DNA from: Halopiger xanaduensis SH-6
GTDB taxonomy: Archaea; Halobacteriota; Halobacteria; Halobacteriales; Natrialbaceae
DNA length: 64,000 bases
Assembly: GCF_000217715.1 (NCBI RefSeq)
Contig: NC_015666.1
Location: 3,604,010 to 3,668,009 of the forward strand
Direction: 5' to 3'
Under the pieces are notes generated by a model. The model was given only the letters and a program-made list of their open reading frames with translations. It made no database searches and was not told the DNA's origin. Shown here piece after piece: positions 8,411-16,655 of this stretch. Numbering within the stretch: the stretch's first letter is position 1; the number at the start of each line of letters is the position of its first letter. Position numbers and translations under genes: made by a program.

Positions 8411-9436
8411 CTATTCATCAAAGTCACCTATGTCAAGTTTCAGAGTTTCTTCAGCACGAAGTTCCTCGAATTCCTCCCACTCACTCGCTCGGTAGTAGTG
8501 GCGACGGATCGTTTCCGGCCGCGCGTTCACCCGACCGGCGACCGTCTCGATCGCGAGCCCCTGGAGCAACTGCCACGTGATCGATCCCGTTCGAATCGCG
8601 TGTGGACTCCGTGACGACGGACACTTGCTCGCGTGGTTCCGACGGGCATAATCGCACGTCTCGCGTCGATTCCCGTGCGGACACTGCGTGACGTGACACG
8701 GGAACGTGCTCATGTACGACCATGCCCGGAACGTCGTATCCGACGGCCGTCCCTGACGTCCACAGAACAGCGGCTCTCGGCCTTCCTCGTCGCGCTTGTC
8801 GAACCGCTCGCGAGCGATGTACGTCCGAAGGGCCTTCACAACCGGTTCCGAGATTCCGACGACACGCTCGCCGTCTTCCTTGTTCTTCAGTAGTGTCGGC
8901 GGCCGGTGGCGAAACTCGAGCGTCTGTCGATCCGGATTGAAGTCTCGAAGATCCAGCGCGCGAATGCCGCCCATCCGCGCGCCCACGTGCCACGCAACCT
9001 CGAGAAAGGCGTGTCTCGGTGTCCCGAACAGCGTATTCGAATTCCGGAAGTACGACAGTAACGCGTTCGCATCTTCGGGCTTAAGCATCACATCGCTCGA
9101 TTCCTCCGCTTTGCTGAGCGACGGGATGTTTACCTTGCCCGGGAGATCGTTGTCGACGACATCGATCGACGCACAGTAATCGAGCAACTGTTTCAGAGTC
9201 ATCAGCTGCCCTTTCAGCGTCGTAGGTGCGATGTCGGCGGCCTCGCGATCTGCTCGGTACTCATCGAGATCCCAGCCGGTCAGTTCCGACATCGACTCGA
9301 TTCCCTCGTCTTCGGCCCACTGCACGAACCGAGTCAGTCGGTTCTCGTAGCTTCGGACTGTCTTCTCGGTGTTCTCTTGCTTTCGTCGCGAAAGGAACCG
9401 ATCACGGGCCTCCCGTGGAGAGAGATCTCGGCTCAC
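8411..9436 (-). CDS. int: tyrosine recombinase, proviral integrase
   Basis: A 341-residue site-specific recombinase. Residues 8-95 form the SAM-like core-binding domain (RFLSRRKQENTEKTVRSYENRL). The catalytic domain shows Arg154 in GARMGG, the HxxR motif HAIR at 279-282, and Tyr314/315 in RRHYYRAS. Between the first Arg and HxxR there is a Cys/His insert (Cys247, Cys252, Cys261, Cys272) that could bind zinc, as in many haloarchaeal proviral integrases. The start codon is GTG and overlaps the PadR gene stop by 4 bases, so the two are co-translated. Its 3' end points to the left border of the element. Confidence 0.92.
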   Translation of the reverse strand: MSRDLSPREARDRFLSRRKQENTEKTVRSYENRLTRFVQWAEDEGIESMSELTGWDLDEYRADREAADIAPTTLKGQLMTLKQLLDYCASIDVVDNDLPGKVNIPSLSKAEESSDVMLKPEDANALLSYFRNSNTLFGTPRHAFLEVAWHVGARMGGIRALDLRDFNPDRQTLEFRHRPPTLLKNKEDGERVVGISEPVVKALRTYIARERFDKRDEEGREPLFCGRQGRPSDTTFRAWSYMSTFPCHVTQCPHGNRRETCDYARRNHASKCPSSRSPHAIRTGSITWQLLQGLAIETVAGRVNARPETIRRHYYRASEWEEFEELRAEETLKLDIGDFDE

Positions 9437-9855
9437 AATTGATCACCGTCTCCGGAGCCATCGGTTGCAACGACCTCGATCTCGCAAGCGTCCGCGAGCC
9501 GCTCGACACGCTGGTATAGCAGCCCATGCCCATCGTCCGTCAGCACATACTCGTTCGTGCGCTTGTCCAGCGTAGATTTCTCGACAAGCCCACGTTCAAC
9601 GAGCGAATCGAGGTTCGAGTACAGTCGCCCGTGATTCACCTCACCGTACTGGGGTTCGAGCTGGCGTTTGATCGCAAGTCCGTAACTGGTCTCGTCGGCG
9701 ATCTCGAGGCGTGCGATCGCCTCCAGGACGTCGCGTTGAAATCCGGAAAGATCAGCCCACGTTGTACCGCCGTCGGCGACGAGTCGTTGATCAGTAGCGA
9801 GCGATGCGTCTGTCGTGTCGGGGCTTTCAAGGCCCCGCGAATCATCGGCGTACAT
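9433..9855 (-). CDS. PadR-family transcription regulator
   Basis: A 140-residue protein whose residues 35-115 form a PadR-type winged helix (GFQRDVLEAIARLEIADETSYGL, then RLYSNLDSLVERGLVEKS, then the wing EYVLTDDGHGLL), with a short C-terminal dimer helix. Placed immediately upstream of, and overlapping, int, it probably controls integration or excision. A palindrome 140 bases upstream of its start (9994-10020) is a plausible autoregulatory operator shared with the divergent gene. The start MYADDSRG is the only ATG with a haloarchaeal-type acidic N-terminus; the frame upstream is spurious. Confidence 0.82.
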   Translation of the reverse strand: MYADDSRGLESPDTTDASLATDQRLVADGGTTWADLSGFQRDVLEAIARLEIADETSYGLAIKRQLEPQYGEVNHGRLYSNLDSLVERGLVEKSTLDKRTNEYVLTDDGHGLLYQRVERLADACEIEVVATDGSGDGDQL

Positions 9856-9993
9856 GGCTTCGGTACCGTGCTTACCGGAGCCGCGCGGACCCGGTGGAAC
9901 CAACACCGGCCCGCAGTTTTCGTAGTGCGGACCCAACGGACAGTCGGGTCCACGTGAAACCCCGGTTAGTCCTGTAACTATAGTCCACTGACT

Positions 9994-10020
9994 TATATCC
10001 TTCGTAGATACGAAGATATA
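9994..10020. promoter_or_regulatory. palindromic operator in the int/PadR divergent promoter
   Basis: CTTCGTA-GA-TACGAAG is a perfect 7-bp inverted repeat, extended outward by TATAT/ATATA with a single extra base on the left arm. It lies in AT-rich sequence between the PadR gene (minus) and the winged-helix gene (plus). It is a good candidate binding site for the PadR-type regulator; the assignment is inferred from position and symmetry. Confidence 0.5.
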
Positions 10021-10104
10021 GAATACTAAATACGCATCCGCGAATGACAGTATATGCGTATACGAGTTTTCAGAAATGGATGTAGGGGTTCTAAACAAGC
10101 GTGG

Positions 10105-10133
10105 GCCCGCTCTCGGAACATGCGAGAGCGGGC
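10105..10133 (+). promoter_or_regulatory. 11-bp perfect stem with a start codon in its loop
   Basis: GCCCGCTCTCG pairs perfectly with CGAGAGCGGGC across a 7-base loop GAACATG. The ATG in the loop (10120-10122) is in frame with the winged-helix gene. As DNA this is an operator-like palindrome; as RNA it is a very stable hairpin enclosing the start codon. Confidence 0.6.
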
Positions 10134-10380
10134 TGACTGGATGGTGCCTCTGGATGACGCTATCCTGGAATATGTGAGAGACGCAGGTGAGGTACCACCA
10201 GCAGTCATCGGCAGGAACATCGACTCTCATCCGAACTACACCGGACAGCGATGCCGTATCCTCGCGGATCACGACCTTCTTAACCGAACTGACGACGGAT
10301 ACTATTCGCTGGCTGAACTCGGCGAAAGGTATCTGGAGGAGGACCTCGCTGAAGGCGAACTGGATTCGTCCGAAGAGTAA
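10120..10380 (+). CDS. small winged-helix DNA-binding protein
   Basis: An 86-residue protein with a winged-helix pattern: a helix DDAILEYVRDAGEVPPAVIG, a recognition helix NYTGQRCRILADHDLL, and a wing RTDDGYYSLAELGERYLEEDL. It is divergent from PadR-int across a promoter region with two palindromes, an arrangement typical of a lysogeny switch. The frame is open back to 10054, but MRERADWM, whose ATG lies in the hairpin loop, gives the best start for the domain. An alternative start at MVPLDDAILEY would lie just downstream of the hairpin. Confidence 0.65.
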   Translation: MRERADWMVPLDDAILEYVRDAGEVPPAVIGRNIDSHPNYTGQRCRILADHDLLNRTDDGYYSLAELGERYLEEDLAEGELDSSEE

Positions 10381-10385
10381 TCTGC

Positions 10386-10670
10386 TCACGCCTTCTCGAC
10401 CCCCTCGAGTCCGAGTCGCTGAAGCGTCGGTTCGATCCATGCCGGCAGCTCGTCGTCGGTCCGCTGTCCGTTCTCGTTGAGGACCATGAGCAGCCCCGCG
10501 GTCTGATTCTGGACGGCAAATACCCAGTGCCGGCCGTTCTCGACGCGAATGTCGATTCGGCGTTTGTTATCCGGCGAACCAGTAATCTCGACGTCGACCG
10601 AGCGACCATCGTCTAATTCAGTACTCAACCGCGGTTCCGCCGCGCTCGAGTCACCTGATTGAATCGACAT
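10386..10670 (-). CDS. conserved-type hypothetical protein, small beta-rich
   Basis: A 94-residue protein starting MSIQSGDSSAAEPRL. The centre alternates strands (DVEITGSPDNKRRIDIRVE, then WVFAVQNQTAGLLMVL) and the C-terminal segment is a helix (LPAWIEPTLQRLGLEGVEKA). I do not recognise the family. It converges on the winged-helix gene with only 5 bases between stops and is located 140 bases beyond the end of the Orc1 gene, so it could be read together with it from the same strand. Confidence 0.6.
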   Translation of the reverse strand: MSIQSGDSSAAEPRLSTELDDGRSVDVEITGSPDNKRRIDIRVENGRHWVFAVQNQTAGLLMVLNENGQRTDDELPAWIEPTLQRLGLEGVEKA

Positions 10671-10714
10671 ACTCGAGCGAAAGCCGCAGTTGCTGATAAG
10701 TCCAGAGCGGAGGT

Positions 10715-10814
10715 GAACGGAAATCAGCCGAAAACGCCTCTCGCTATCGAAATCAGCAGAGATATCGGCCCTATCGCAGTGAGCGGAAACTGATCGGAAT
10801 GAACGGAAATCTCA
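10715..10814. repeat. iteron-like direct repeats near the Orc1/Cdc6 gene
   Basis: TGAACGGAAATC occurs exactly at 10715-10726 and 10800-10811. A variant TGAGCGGAAACT lies at 10780-10791, and a partial copy sharing GAAATCAGC occurs at 10721-10729 and again at 10749-10757. Repeats beside an Orc1 gene are typical of archaeal replication origins (ORB-type sites), though these do not match the standard ORB consensus that I know. Confidence 0.45.
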
Positions 10815-11822
10815 AAACTCGGGGACAGCGTAGACCTTTCCTCTCCCGTTTCCGTTCGATTCGATCAGCCCATACTTCTCCTCGAGGTTCGCCAGGTATC
10901 GTCGACGGGTGCTCCTCGCCTTCGGATCCTGTGCTCGCTCTTCATAGGTCTCGTGCAACTCCGTCGCCGGAATCTCACCCGCTGCCTCGATAATATCGTA
11001 GAGAAGTCGCTTGTGCGTTCCAAGATCTTCGACGCGCTCTAAGTGGATCTCCTCGAGAGCCGCTGCCCGGACTTGATTGATGACGCCCGTCGTGATTTGT
11101 GAGCGGTCGTCGTCTCGTGAGACTGATCGCGCTGCACTTCGAAGGATCCCGATTGCCTCGCGAGCATCCCCCGCAGCGACGTCGGCGATATAGTCGATCG
11201 CATCGGGGGTGATCGTCCCCGGCCGCAACCCGGCCCGGATTCGGGCCTGCAGAATGTCGACCAGCTGGTCGTGCTTGAATCGATCCAATGTGAGTGTCTC
11301 CGCGCTGCGGAGTCGGCTTTGTACTCGACTATCGAGGTGCGCGAAGAGATCGTCCTCGTTGATCGTGATCGCAATGATCGTCACGTTCGGGATCTCGTAG
11401 AGCGCCTGGAGAGTCGTGTCGTCCTCGAGGACATCGACTTCATCGACGATCGCGATGACGCGCTTGTCGCTCTCCCGGATCCGATCGATAAACGCCATCG
11501 TCGGCGAACCTGTTTTCTTGAGATCTGCACCGAGCCCGGCGTCTCGCATGATCCCATAGAGAACTTCTGTTTTCGATGATCCCGAGATACAGTTGTGGTA
11601 TCCCCACCGGAAATCGAGTGTCTCGCGCTCGAGTTTCCGAACAACGAACCTCGCGAGCGTCGTCTTCCCGGTTCCACTCGGACCGAAGATCAGTACATTC
11701 TCGCCTGTGTCACCGTCCGCAATCGGCCGCAGCGCATCGGCCAACTGCCCAATCTTTGCGTCCCGATGATAGAGATCACTGGGGACATGGGACGGTTTGA
11801 GGGCTCGAGCGTTATCGATCAT
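10812..11822 (-). CDS. Orc1/Cdc6-family AAA+ replication initiator
   Basis: A 336-residue AAA+ ATPase. Walker A is GPSGTGKTT at residues 47-55; Walker B and following residues read AIVDEVDVLEDD at about 115-126; sensor segments follow (TIIAITI, then SRVQSRLRS). The last 70 residues form a winged helix (YEERAQDPKARSTRRRYLANLEE). Shorter than chromosomal Orc1 proteins, it fits the plasmid and provirus type, which binds origin DNA. The start at MIDNARALKPS is chosen over the ATG 19 codons upstream because Orc1 proteins typically begin there. Iteron-like repeats lie at its 3' end. Confidence 0.88.
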   Translation of the reverse strand: MIDNARALKPSHVPSDLYHRDAKIGQLADALRPIADGDTGENVLIFGPSGTGKTTLARFVVRKLERETLDFRWGYHNCISGSSKTEVLYGIMRDAGLGADLKKTGSPTMAFIDRIRESDKRVIAIVDEVDVLEDDTTLQALYEIPNVTIIAITINEDDLFAHLDSRVQSRLRSAETLTLDRFKHDQLVDILQARIRAGLRPGTITPDAIDYIADVAAGDAREAIGILRSAARSVSRDDDRSQITTGVINQVRAAALEEIHLERVEDLGTHKRLLYDIIEAAGEIPATELHETYEERAQDPKARSTRRRYLANLEEKYGLIESNGNGRGKVYAVPEF

Positions 11823-11905
11823 ATGATGTAAGATAGGCAAAGGACTATTCAATCTGTTCTTGGGAACCAATATGTTCATCTAACGAGGAACTCTATGATC
11901 TGAAT

Positions 11906-12181
11906 ATGAGTGGATCGGGACTTCGAAGAAAAGTTGGGTGGGCGATTAGAGAGGGAAATACTTTTCAATGGTTTGGTGCATGGGGAGTGAAATTATCAAT
12001 AGAATACTCCGTGTCCTTACTAGTTAGCGGCGTAGCCACCGGCCTTGGATATAAATATATGATGTTTGACGAATTCAACAGGTTAGTTGGCGTGAATACG
12101 CAAAAGGGTATGTTGGCACTGATATCCGTTCTTGTTTTGACACAAATATTCCTCTGCAATTACGATATCTACAACAATTAG
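11906..12181 (+). CDS. small membrane protein, accessory, unknown
   Basis: A 91-residue protein with a basic N-terminus (SGSGLRRKVGWAIREGN) and two hydrophobic helices at about residues 30-50 and 68-86. It is less acidic and more AT-rich in codon use than host genes. The last four bases overlap the stop of the convergent membrane protein gene. No family is recognised; together with its neighbour it may form an accessory membrane module of the provirus. Confidence 0.5.
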   Translation: MSGSGLRRKVGWAIREGNTFQWFGAWGVKLSIEYSVSLLVSGVATGLGYKYMMFDEFNRLVGVNTQKGMLALISVLVLTQIFLCNYDIYNN

Positions 12182-12735
12182 AAAACGGTTTTAGCGTCAA
12201 CAGCGGCTGCATCTGCCACATCTGGTGACGTCCCAGACACTATTGAAAGAACAGTCAGCATCCAACGTGCGGTGGTGTACCCCAATACTGCAAATGACAT
12301 ATTGTAATTCCGCCCGAGATACGCGTCGATGCTTGGGTAAATAGCTGCGAATATAATACCTGCTACAGGGTACCCCAAGCTAATAGCCACACCTGCTGAA
12401 AGGATCGCAATAGCACTAACCTGCGCGGAAATCATGAACACAGTCAGAAATACCAAGTTAAGCAGATATTGAAGTCGCTCAACTTTATCTAACTCCTGTA
12501 TTCTATCAATGATATCTGGATCTAAGTTATTGTCCTGAGCGTGCCCAATGACGCCAATTACGGATACTGTTAGTACTAACCAAGCGAATGGGATTGCATC
12601 GGGATAACCCCAAGAGAGGAACACAAAGGCAGGAGCTGAAAGTGCTCCTACTACAAGGCCATATATTAGGAGGCTCAGACTGGTACCAACAGTCTGCTGA
12701 ATAACCCATTTAAATGTTCCTGGGGGGTTGGTCAT
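12178..12735 (-). CDS. multi-helix membrane protein, accessory, unknown
   Basis: A 185-residue protein with about four or five hydrophobic segments separated by a charged, probably cytoplasmic helix (DPDIIDRIQELDKVERLQYL, residues 72-91). Codon use is AT-richer than the host genome, as expected for recently acquired DNA. I recognise no family. It might act as an immunity or exclusion factor given its place in a provirus, but this is only position-based guesswork. Confidence 0.55.
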   Translation of the reverse strand: MTNPPGTFKWVIQQTVGTSLSLLIYGLVVGALSAPAFVFLSWGYPDAIPFAWLVLTVSVIGVIGHAQDNNLDPDIIDRIQELDKVERLQYLLNLVFLTVFMISAQVSAIAILSAGVAISLGYPVAGIIFAAIYPSIDAYLGRNYNMSFAVLGYTTARWMLTVLSIVSGTSPDVADAAAVDAKTVF

Positions 12736-13111
12736 AATACTAGTCCGGGTCAGTCAAAGATAGTAACTCGTCCATTGTAAGTCTGACTACTGAAGTAGCT
12801 CGCTGCGACATTCCCCATCGAATTGTACGTCGACAAAATCCAATCTCTGATTTTGTACTTAGATCTCGAGCTGAGTTGGGTAAAATCGGTCTTAAGTTAA
12901 ATCAGTCGTCAGAACGGATTCCTCGATCCTCAATTGGATCGGCCGCACATTATATAGGATCGACATTTGAGTATCTATGAACACCTATGACTTTAAGGGG
13001 GTTGTGCGAATTACGACCCAGACAAGTTCGAGTACAGCGAGTAGTTACTCTTCTCAATAGCTAACGGAAAAAGTCAAATTGTGTGGCTGATACGAACAGG
13101 TATCAGCATAC
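12736..13111. other. gene-free promoter region with inverted repeat
   Basis: No coding frame of note. Two divergent promoters should lie here, for the membrane protein to the left and the PH-like protein to the right. Five bases before the ATG at 13112 is a perfect 8-bp inverted repeat, GCTGATAC (13086-13093) and GTATCAGC (13100-13107), with a 6-base loop, well placed for an operator. Confidence 0.5.
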
Positions 13112-13582
13112 ATGGATTTGGATGACTATCTGCAGGAAAAGGAGTCTGTCGTAGCGCGTGTCGAAGCCTACGACGACAAAGACGCGATGACTGATCACCG
13201 GAAAGGCGAGCTGGCAGTCACACCCAATCGAGTGGTGTTTGTTCGAAACAAGGTTGTCTCAGATATTTCGCTCAACGGTGTAGACTCGATAGAGTATCGA
13301 GCACCGAGTTACCCCTACCGGTATCTGTACTGGGCCGGTGGCTGTTTCGGCTTCGCTGCTCTGTTTTTCATCCTTGGTAAGGAAATCGACCCTATTGCTC
13401 AATTTTCAGGGTTGTTGGGCTTCACGGCGGTGTTTGCTGGCATAGTTCTGCTGGTAACCGGTCTGTTTCTTAAGCGTGCTATGCTCTCCCTCCACACCTC
13501 TAATGCAACATTTGAGTTTGTCTCCAAGGATAACTCGCTCGCAGCAATTGCACACGCACTTCGGGGACACGAAAACAGATAG
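13112..13582 (+). CDS. PH-like domain protein with two membrane helices
   Basis: A 156-residue protein. Residues 12-65 look like half of a bacterial-type PH (bPH) fold (KGELAVTPNRVVFVRNKVVSD), two transmembrane helices follow at about 70-90 and 97-117, and the C-terminus (LSLHTSNATFEFVSKDNSLA) returns to PH-like strands. Such small PH-membrane proteins are frequent in haloarchaea and their role is unknown. An inverted repeat immediately upstream of the start suggests tight repression. Confidence 0.55.
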   Translation: MDLDDYLQEKESVVARVEAYDDKDAMTDHRKGELAVTPNRVVFVRNKVVSDISLNGVDSIEYRAPSYPYRYLYWAGGCFGFAALFFILGKEIDPIAQFSGLLGFTAVFAGIVLLVTGLFLKRAMLSLHTSNATFEFVSKDNSLAAIAHALRGHENR

Positions 13583-13585
13583 GTG

Positions 13586-13846
13586 CTATCGCCACTTGCT
13601 TTCGATCGACGTTCGATACCGAAGCCCGATTACTGAGGTATTCGCGATTGCCTGAATCGTCTCAGGATCGAACTCACCTCGAGCATCGTCGATATTCTGT
13701 TCACTCTCGACCAGGTGTGTGAGCGCGGCATCGATCACGACACTCATCGGCGGGTCGTCGTATTCGTCCTCGGCCACGATCGCGCTCGCGCGATCGAGTT
13801 TCCGCTGGCGTTCGTCGGTGAGCTTCAAGCTGGTGCGTTTGGTCAT
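13586..13846 (-). CDS. small ribbon-helix-helix-like regulator
   Basis: An 86-residue protein beginning MTKRTSLKLTDERQRKLDRA, the strand-helix start of ribbon-helix-helix proteins, followed by an acidic helix and PPMSVVIDAALTHLVES, a typical second RHH helix. It is probably a DNA-binding repressor of proviral genes. It is convergent with the PH-like gene with 3 bases between the stops, and its promoter region (13847-14090) is rich in inverted repeats. Confidence 0.65.
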   Translation of the reverse strand: MTKRTSLKLTDERQRKLDRASAIVAEDEYDDPPMSVVIDAALTHLVESEQNIDDARGEFDPETIQAIANTSVIGLRYRTSIESKWR

Positions 13847-14090
13847 GGTTTAAGCGAAGGTATGCACGGGGGGTTGATTCGCGTCGCTCGCGGGTGAGCG
13901 ACCGATCGACCCTTTATGAACGGGAGCCTGGATGCAGCGTGATCACGGGAGATGCCCTTCAGATCGGTCCTGATTCTATGCACCCACGCGGCCCACAGCC
14001 CACGTCGGGGTGCATACATCGAGGTTGTCGTATACATCTGAGTACGACCCCGTGGGGTCGGATCTGAAGACCCCATTCCAGCGGTTTCAG
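13847..14090. promoter_or_regulatory. intergenic region with inverted repeats
   Basis: TATGCACCC (13977-13985) and GGGTGCATA (14008-14016) are perfect 9-bp arms 22 bases apart. Further right, GACCCC (14046-14051) can pair with GGGGTC (14054-14059), which can alternatively pair with GACCCC (14069-14074). The region lies upstream of the RHH gene and downstream of the AbrB-like gene, so operator or terminator functions are both possible. Confidence 0.4.
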
Positions 14091-14813
<723 letters not shown>

Positions 14814-14816
14814 ACG

Positions 14817-14825
14817 GAGGTGATA
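14817..14825 (+). promoter_or_regulatory. strong Shine-Dalgarno for the spike gene
   Basis: GGAGGTGAT is a full anti-SD complement, placed 4 bases before the ATG at 14830. Haloarchaeal mRNAs are mostly leaderless, so such a site marks an internal operon gene with high translation, as expected for a virion spike. Confidence 0.75.
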
Positions 14826-14829
14826 GGAC

Positions 14830-16653
14830 ATGGAACACCAATCTTCAGAGAGTACTGCCAACGAACTACTCGAATCGGATGCGAGTCGCCGCACCGTTCT
14901 GGTCGGACTCGGTGCTGCCGGCACCTCGATCGCCGGCACGGCGCCGGTCGCAGCGGCCGCCGAGGACGGAAACACCACGAATAGCAGTGACGACAACGAA
15001 GACGAGGAAGACGACGACACGATCGACGCGGTCGACGTTGCGACTGCGGGAGCGATCGCCGGCTCACCGGCTGGTGCAGCTGGATACGCCGCCTATCAAG
15101 CGGCAACCTGGGTGGCCGGTTATTTCGGAACCTCCGAACAGAGCGAATACCAGCAACTGAATCGGCTCGGTCACTGGGCCGAAGTCTATCAGACGGCACT
15201 ACGGAACCGTGCCGCGTCGCTCACCACGACTACGCTCGGCCAGGATGTCGGCGAGATGTCGCGCCTCCAGTGGACGATCGAAGCCACACAGGAAGCACTG
15301 ATCGCCGCTGAAGACGGTGCCAGCCGTCAGGAAGCGATCAACCAGGGCGTCGAGTACGTCGAGGAAGGACTCGCTGGCGTCGAGCAAAATCTCATCGACG
15401 AAGGCCACGTTCACATCCTCGATTTCGTCAATGCTCTCAAAGACGCTGAAATCCTCGAGGAGTTGGAACCGCACGAACTACTCAAGTATACAGACGACCT
15501 CAGCGCTGACGATCCGAGTTACGACTATGTTCTGGAAGAGGGATCTGTTGAGGAAGCGGGGACCGTCGAGTACGAACTGCTAAACGGCGAGACGATCACC
15601 CACACGCTCTATCAGTTCACCGAAGACTACTATCCGCAAAACGACGGGAGCGGACCCGGTGCGGGTGACAATCTGGTGTTGAATGTCTCTGGACTCGGCG
15701 GTGCTGAAATCGTCTCCGACGTGAGCCCTGCAGCCGAAAATTGGGAAACTGCTGGGTTCCGTGTCCCCGACTGGCCGCAAGACGAGTACGACCAACTCAG
15801 CGAAGAGCGTCAGGAGGACATCGAGCCCCCGTCGATCAACGAGCGGTGGGACGACCCAGTGTTGCTGCACCTTGGGCTGTGGGCGGAGGCGATTGAAGAG
15901 ATCCGTACCGTCGTCGACGACGTGACCGCCGAGATCGAGGCGTTCCTCGACGAGGCGTACGAGGACATCGTCAACGGTGATCGCGACGCTGCAGACTTCT
16001 TCACGCCCTCGATGTTCGCCGCCTCGTCGCCCGAGAATTCGACGTACGCCTTCTCCGGGGCGGCGCTTTCGACGATGGGCATGTCGCTGCCCGAGGAGAC
16101 GGTGACGGTCGAAACCGAACTGCCGGTCGGCGAGGACGGCGCGTACGAATCCGTCGAGCTATCTGGCACCCTTACTGCACGGCCACATCCCTCAGGCGGG
16201 TTCAGCGTCGGCCAGACGATCGATCCGGCCGACCTCGAGTCGAGGTTCTACATGAGCTATCACGTCGAGAACGAGGGAGAGGTCCAGTCGGATATTGTCG
16301 AACTCCGGCAGCCGTTCACGATCACCGACGCGAAAGAAGTCGATCCGGAGACGGGCGAGGTGAACGACGTCGAGGAACTCACCTACACCGAAACGGAGAC
16401 CTCCGAAAGTCCAGCCGACTACGATGCGCTCATCCAGTCGATGGAAGAGCTGTCCCAATTCGAGCGAGACCTCGAGACCGAACAGCAGGAAGTCGTCGTC
16501 GAACTCGAGGACGAGCGGAACGGGCTGTCGCTTCCCGGCAACCCGTTCGATTTCGAATCGGGGAATTCGATGCTCGGACTCGCGATCATCGCAGGGGTTC
16601 TGTTGGTCCTCGTCAGCCTCGTAACCGATCTCGTCCCGTTCCTGGGTGACTGA
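14830..16653 (+). CDS. VP4-like virion spike protein
   Basis: A 607-residue exported protein. A twin-arginine type signal lies near the N-terminus (Arg20-Arg21, then a hydrophobic run to about residue 43 ending in AAAAED). It is followed by an acidic Thr/Asn/Asp linker and a large beta-rich ectodomain, a helical segment at about 520-565 that looks like a coiled coil (EELSQFERDLETEQQEVVVE), and one transmembrane helix at about 580-602 followed by a few residues. This is exactly the build of pleolipovirus spikes, which bind receptors and fuse membranes. It follows the VP3-like gene after 16 bases. Confidence 0.78.
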   Translation: MEHQSSESTANELLESDASRRTVLVGLGAAGTSIAGTAPVAAAAEDGNTTNSSDDNEDEEDDDTIDAVDVATAGAIAGSPAGAAGYAAYQAATWVAGYFGTSEQSEYQQLNRLGHWAEVYQTALRNRAASLTTTTLGQDVGEMSRLQWTIEATQEALIAAEDGASRQEAINQGVEYVEEGLAGVEQNLIDEGHVHILDFVNALKDAEILEELEPHELLKYTDDLSADDPSYDYVLEEGSVEEAGTVEYELLNGETITHTLYQFTEDYYPQNDGSGPGAGDNLVLNVSGLGGAEIVSDVSPAAENWETAGFRVPDWPQDEYDQLSEERQEDIEPPSINERWDDPVLLHLGLWAEAIEEIRTVVDDVTAEIEAFLDEAYEDIVNGDRDAADFFTPSMFAASSPENSTYAFSGAALSTMGMSLPEETVTVETELPVGEDGAYESVELSGTLTARPHPSGGFSVGQTIDPADLESRFYMSYHVENEGEVQSDIVELRQPFTITDAKEVDPETGEVNDVEELTYTETETSESPADYDALIQSMEELSQFERDLETEQQEVVVELEDERNGLSLPGNPFDFESGNSMLGLAIIAGVLLVLVSLVTDLVPFLGD

Positions 16654-16655
16654 CC

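Noticed and set aside
14053..14062. tggggtcgga matching the tRNA-Trp 3' end, as an alternative att site
   Set aside because: A 10-base match is expected by chance in this window, it lies inside the element between two viral regulators, and it is explained by the local GGGGTC/GACCCC inverted repeats.
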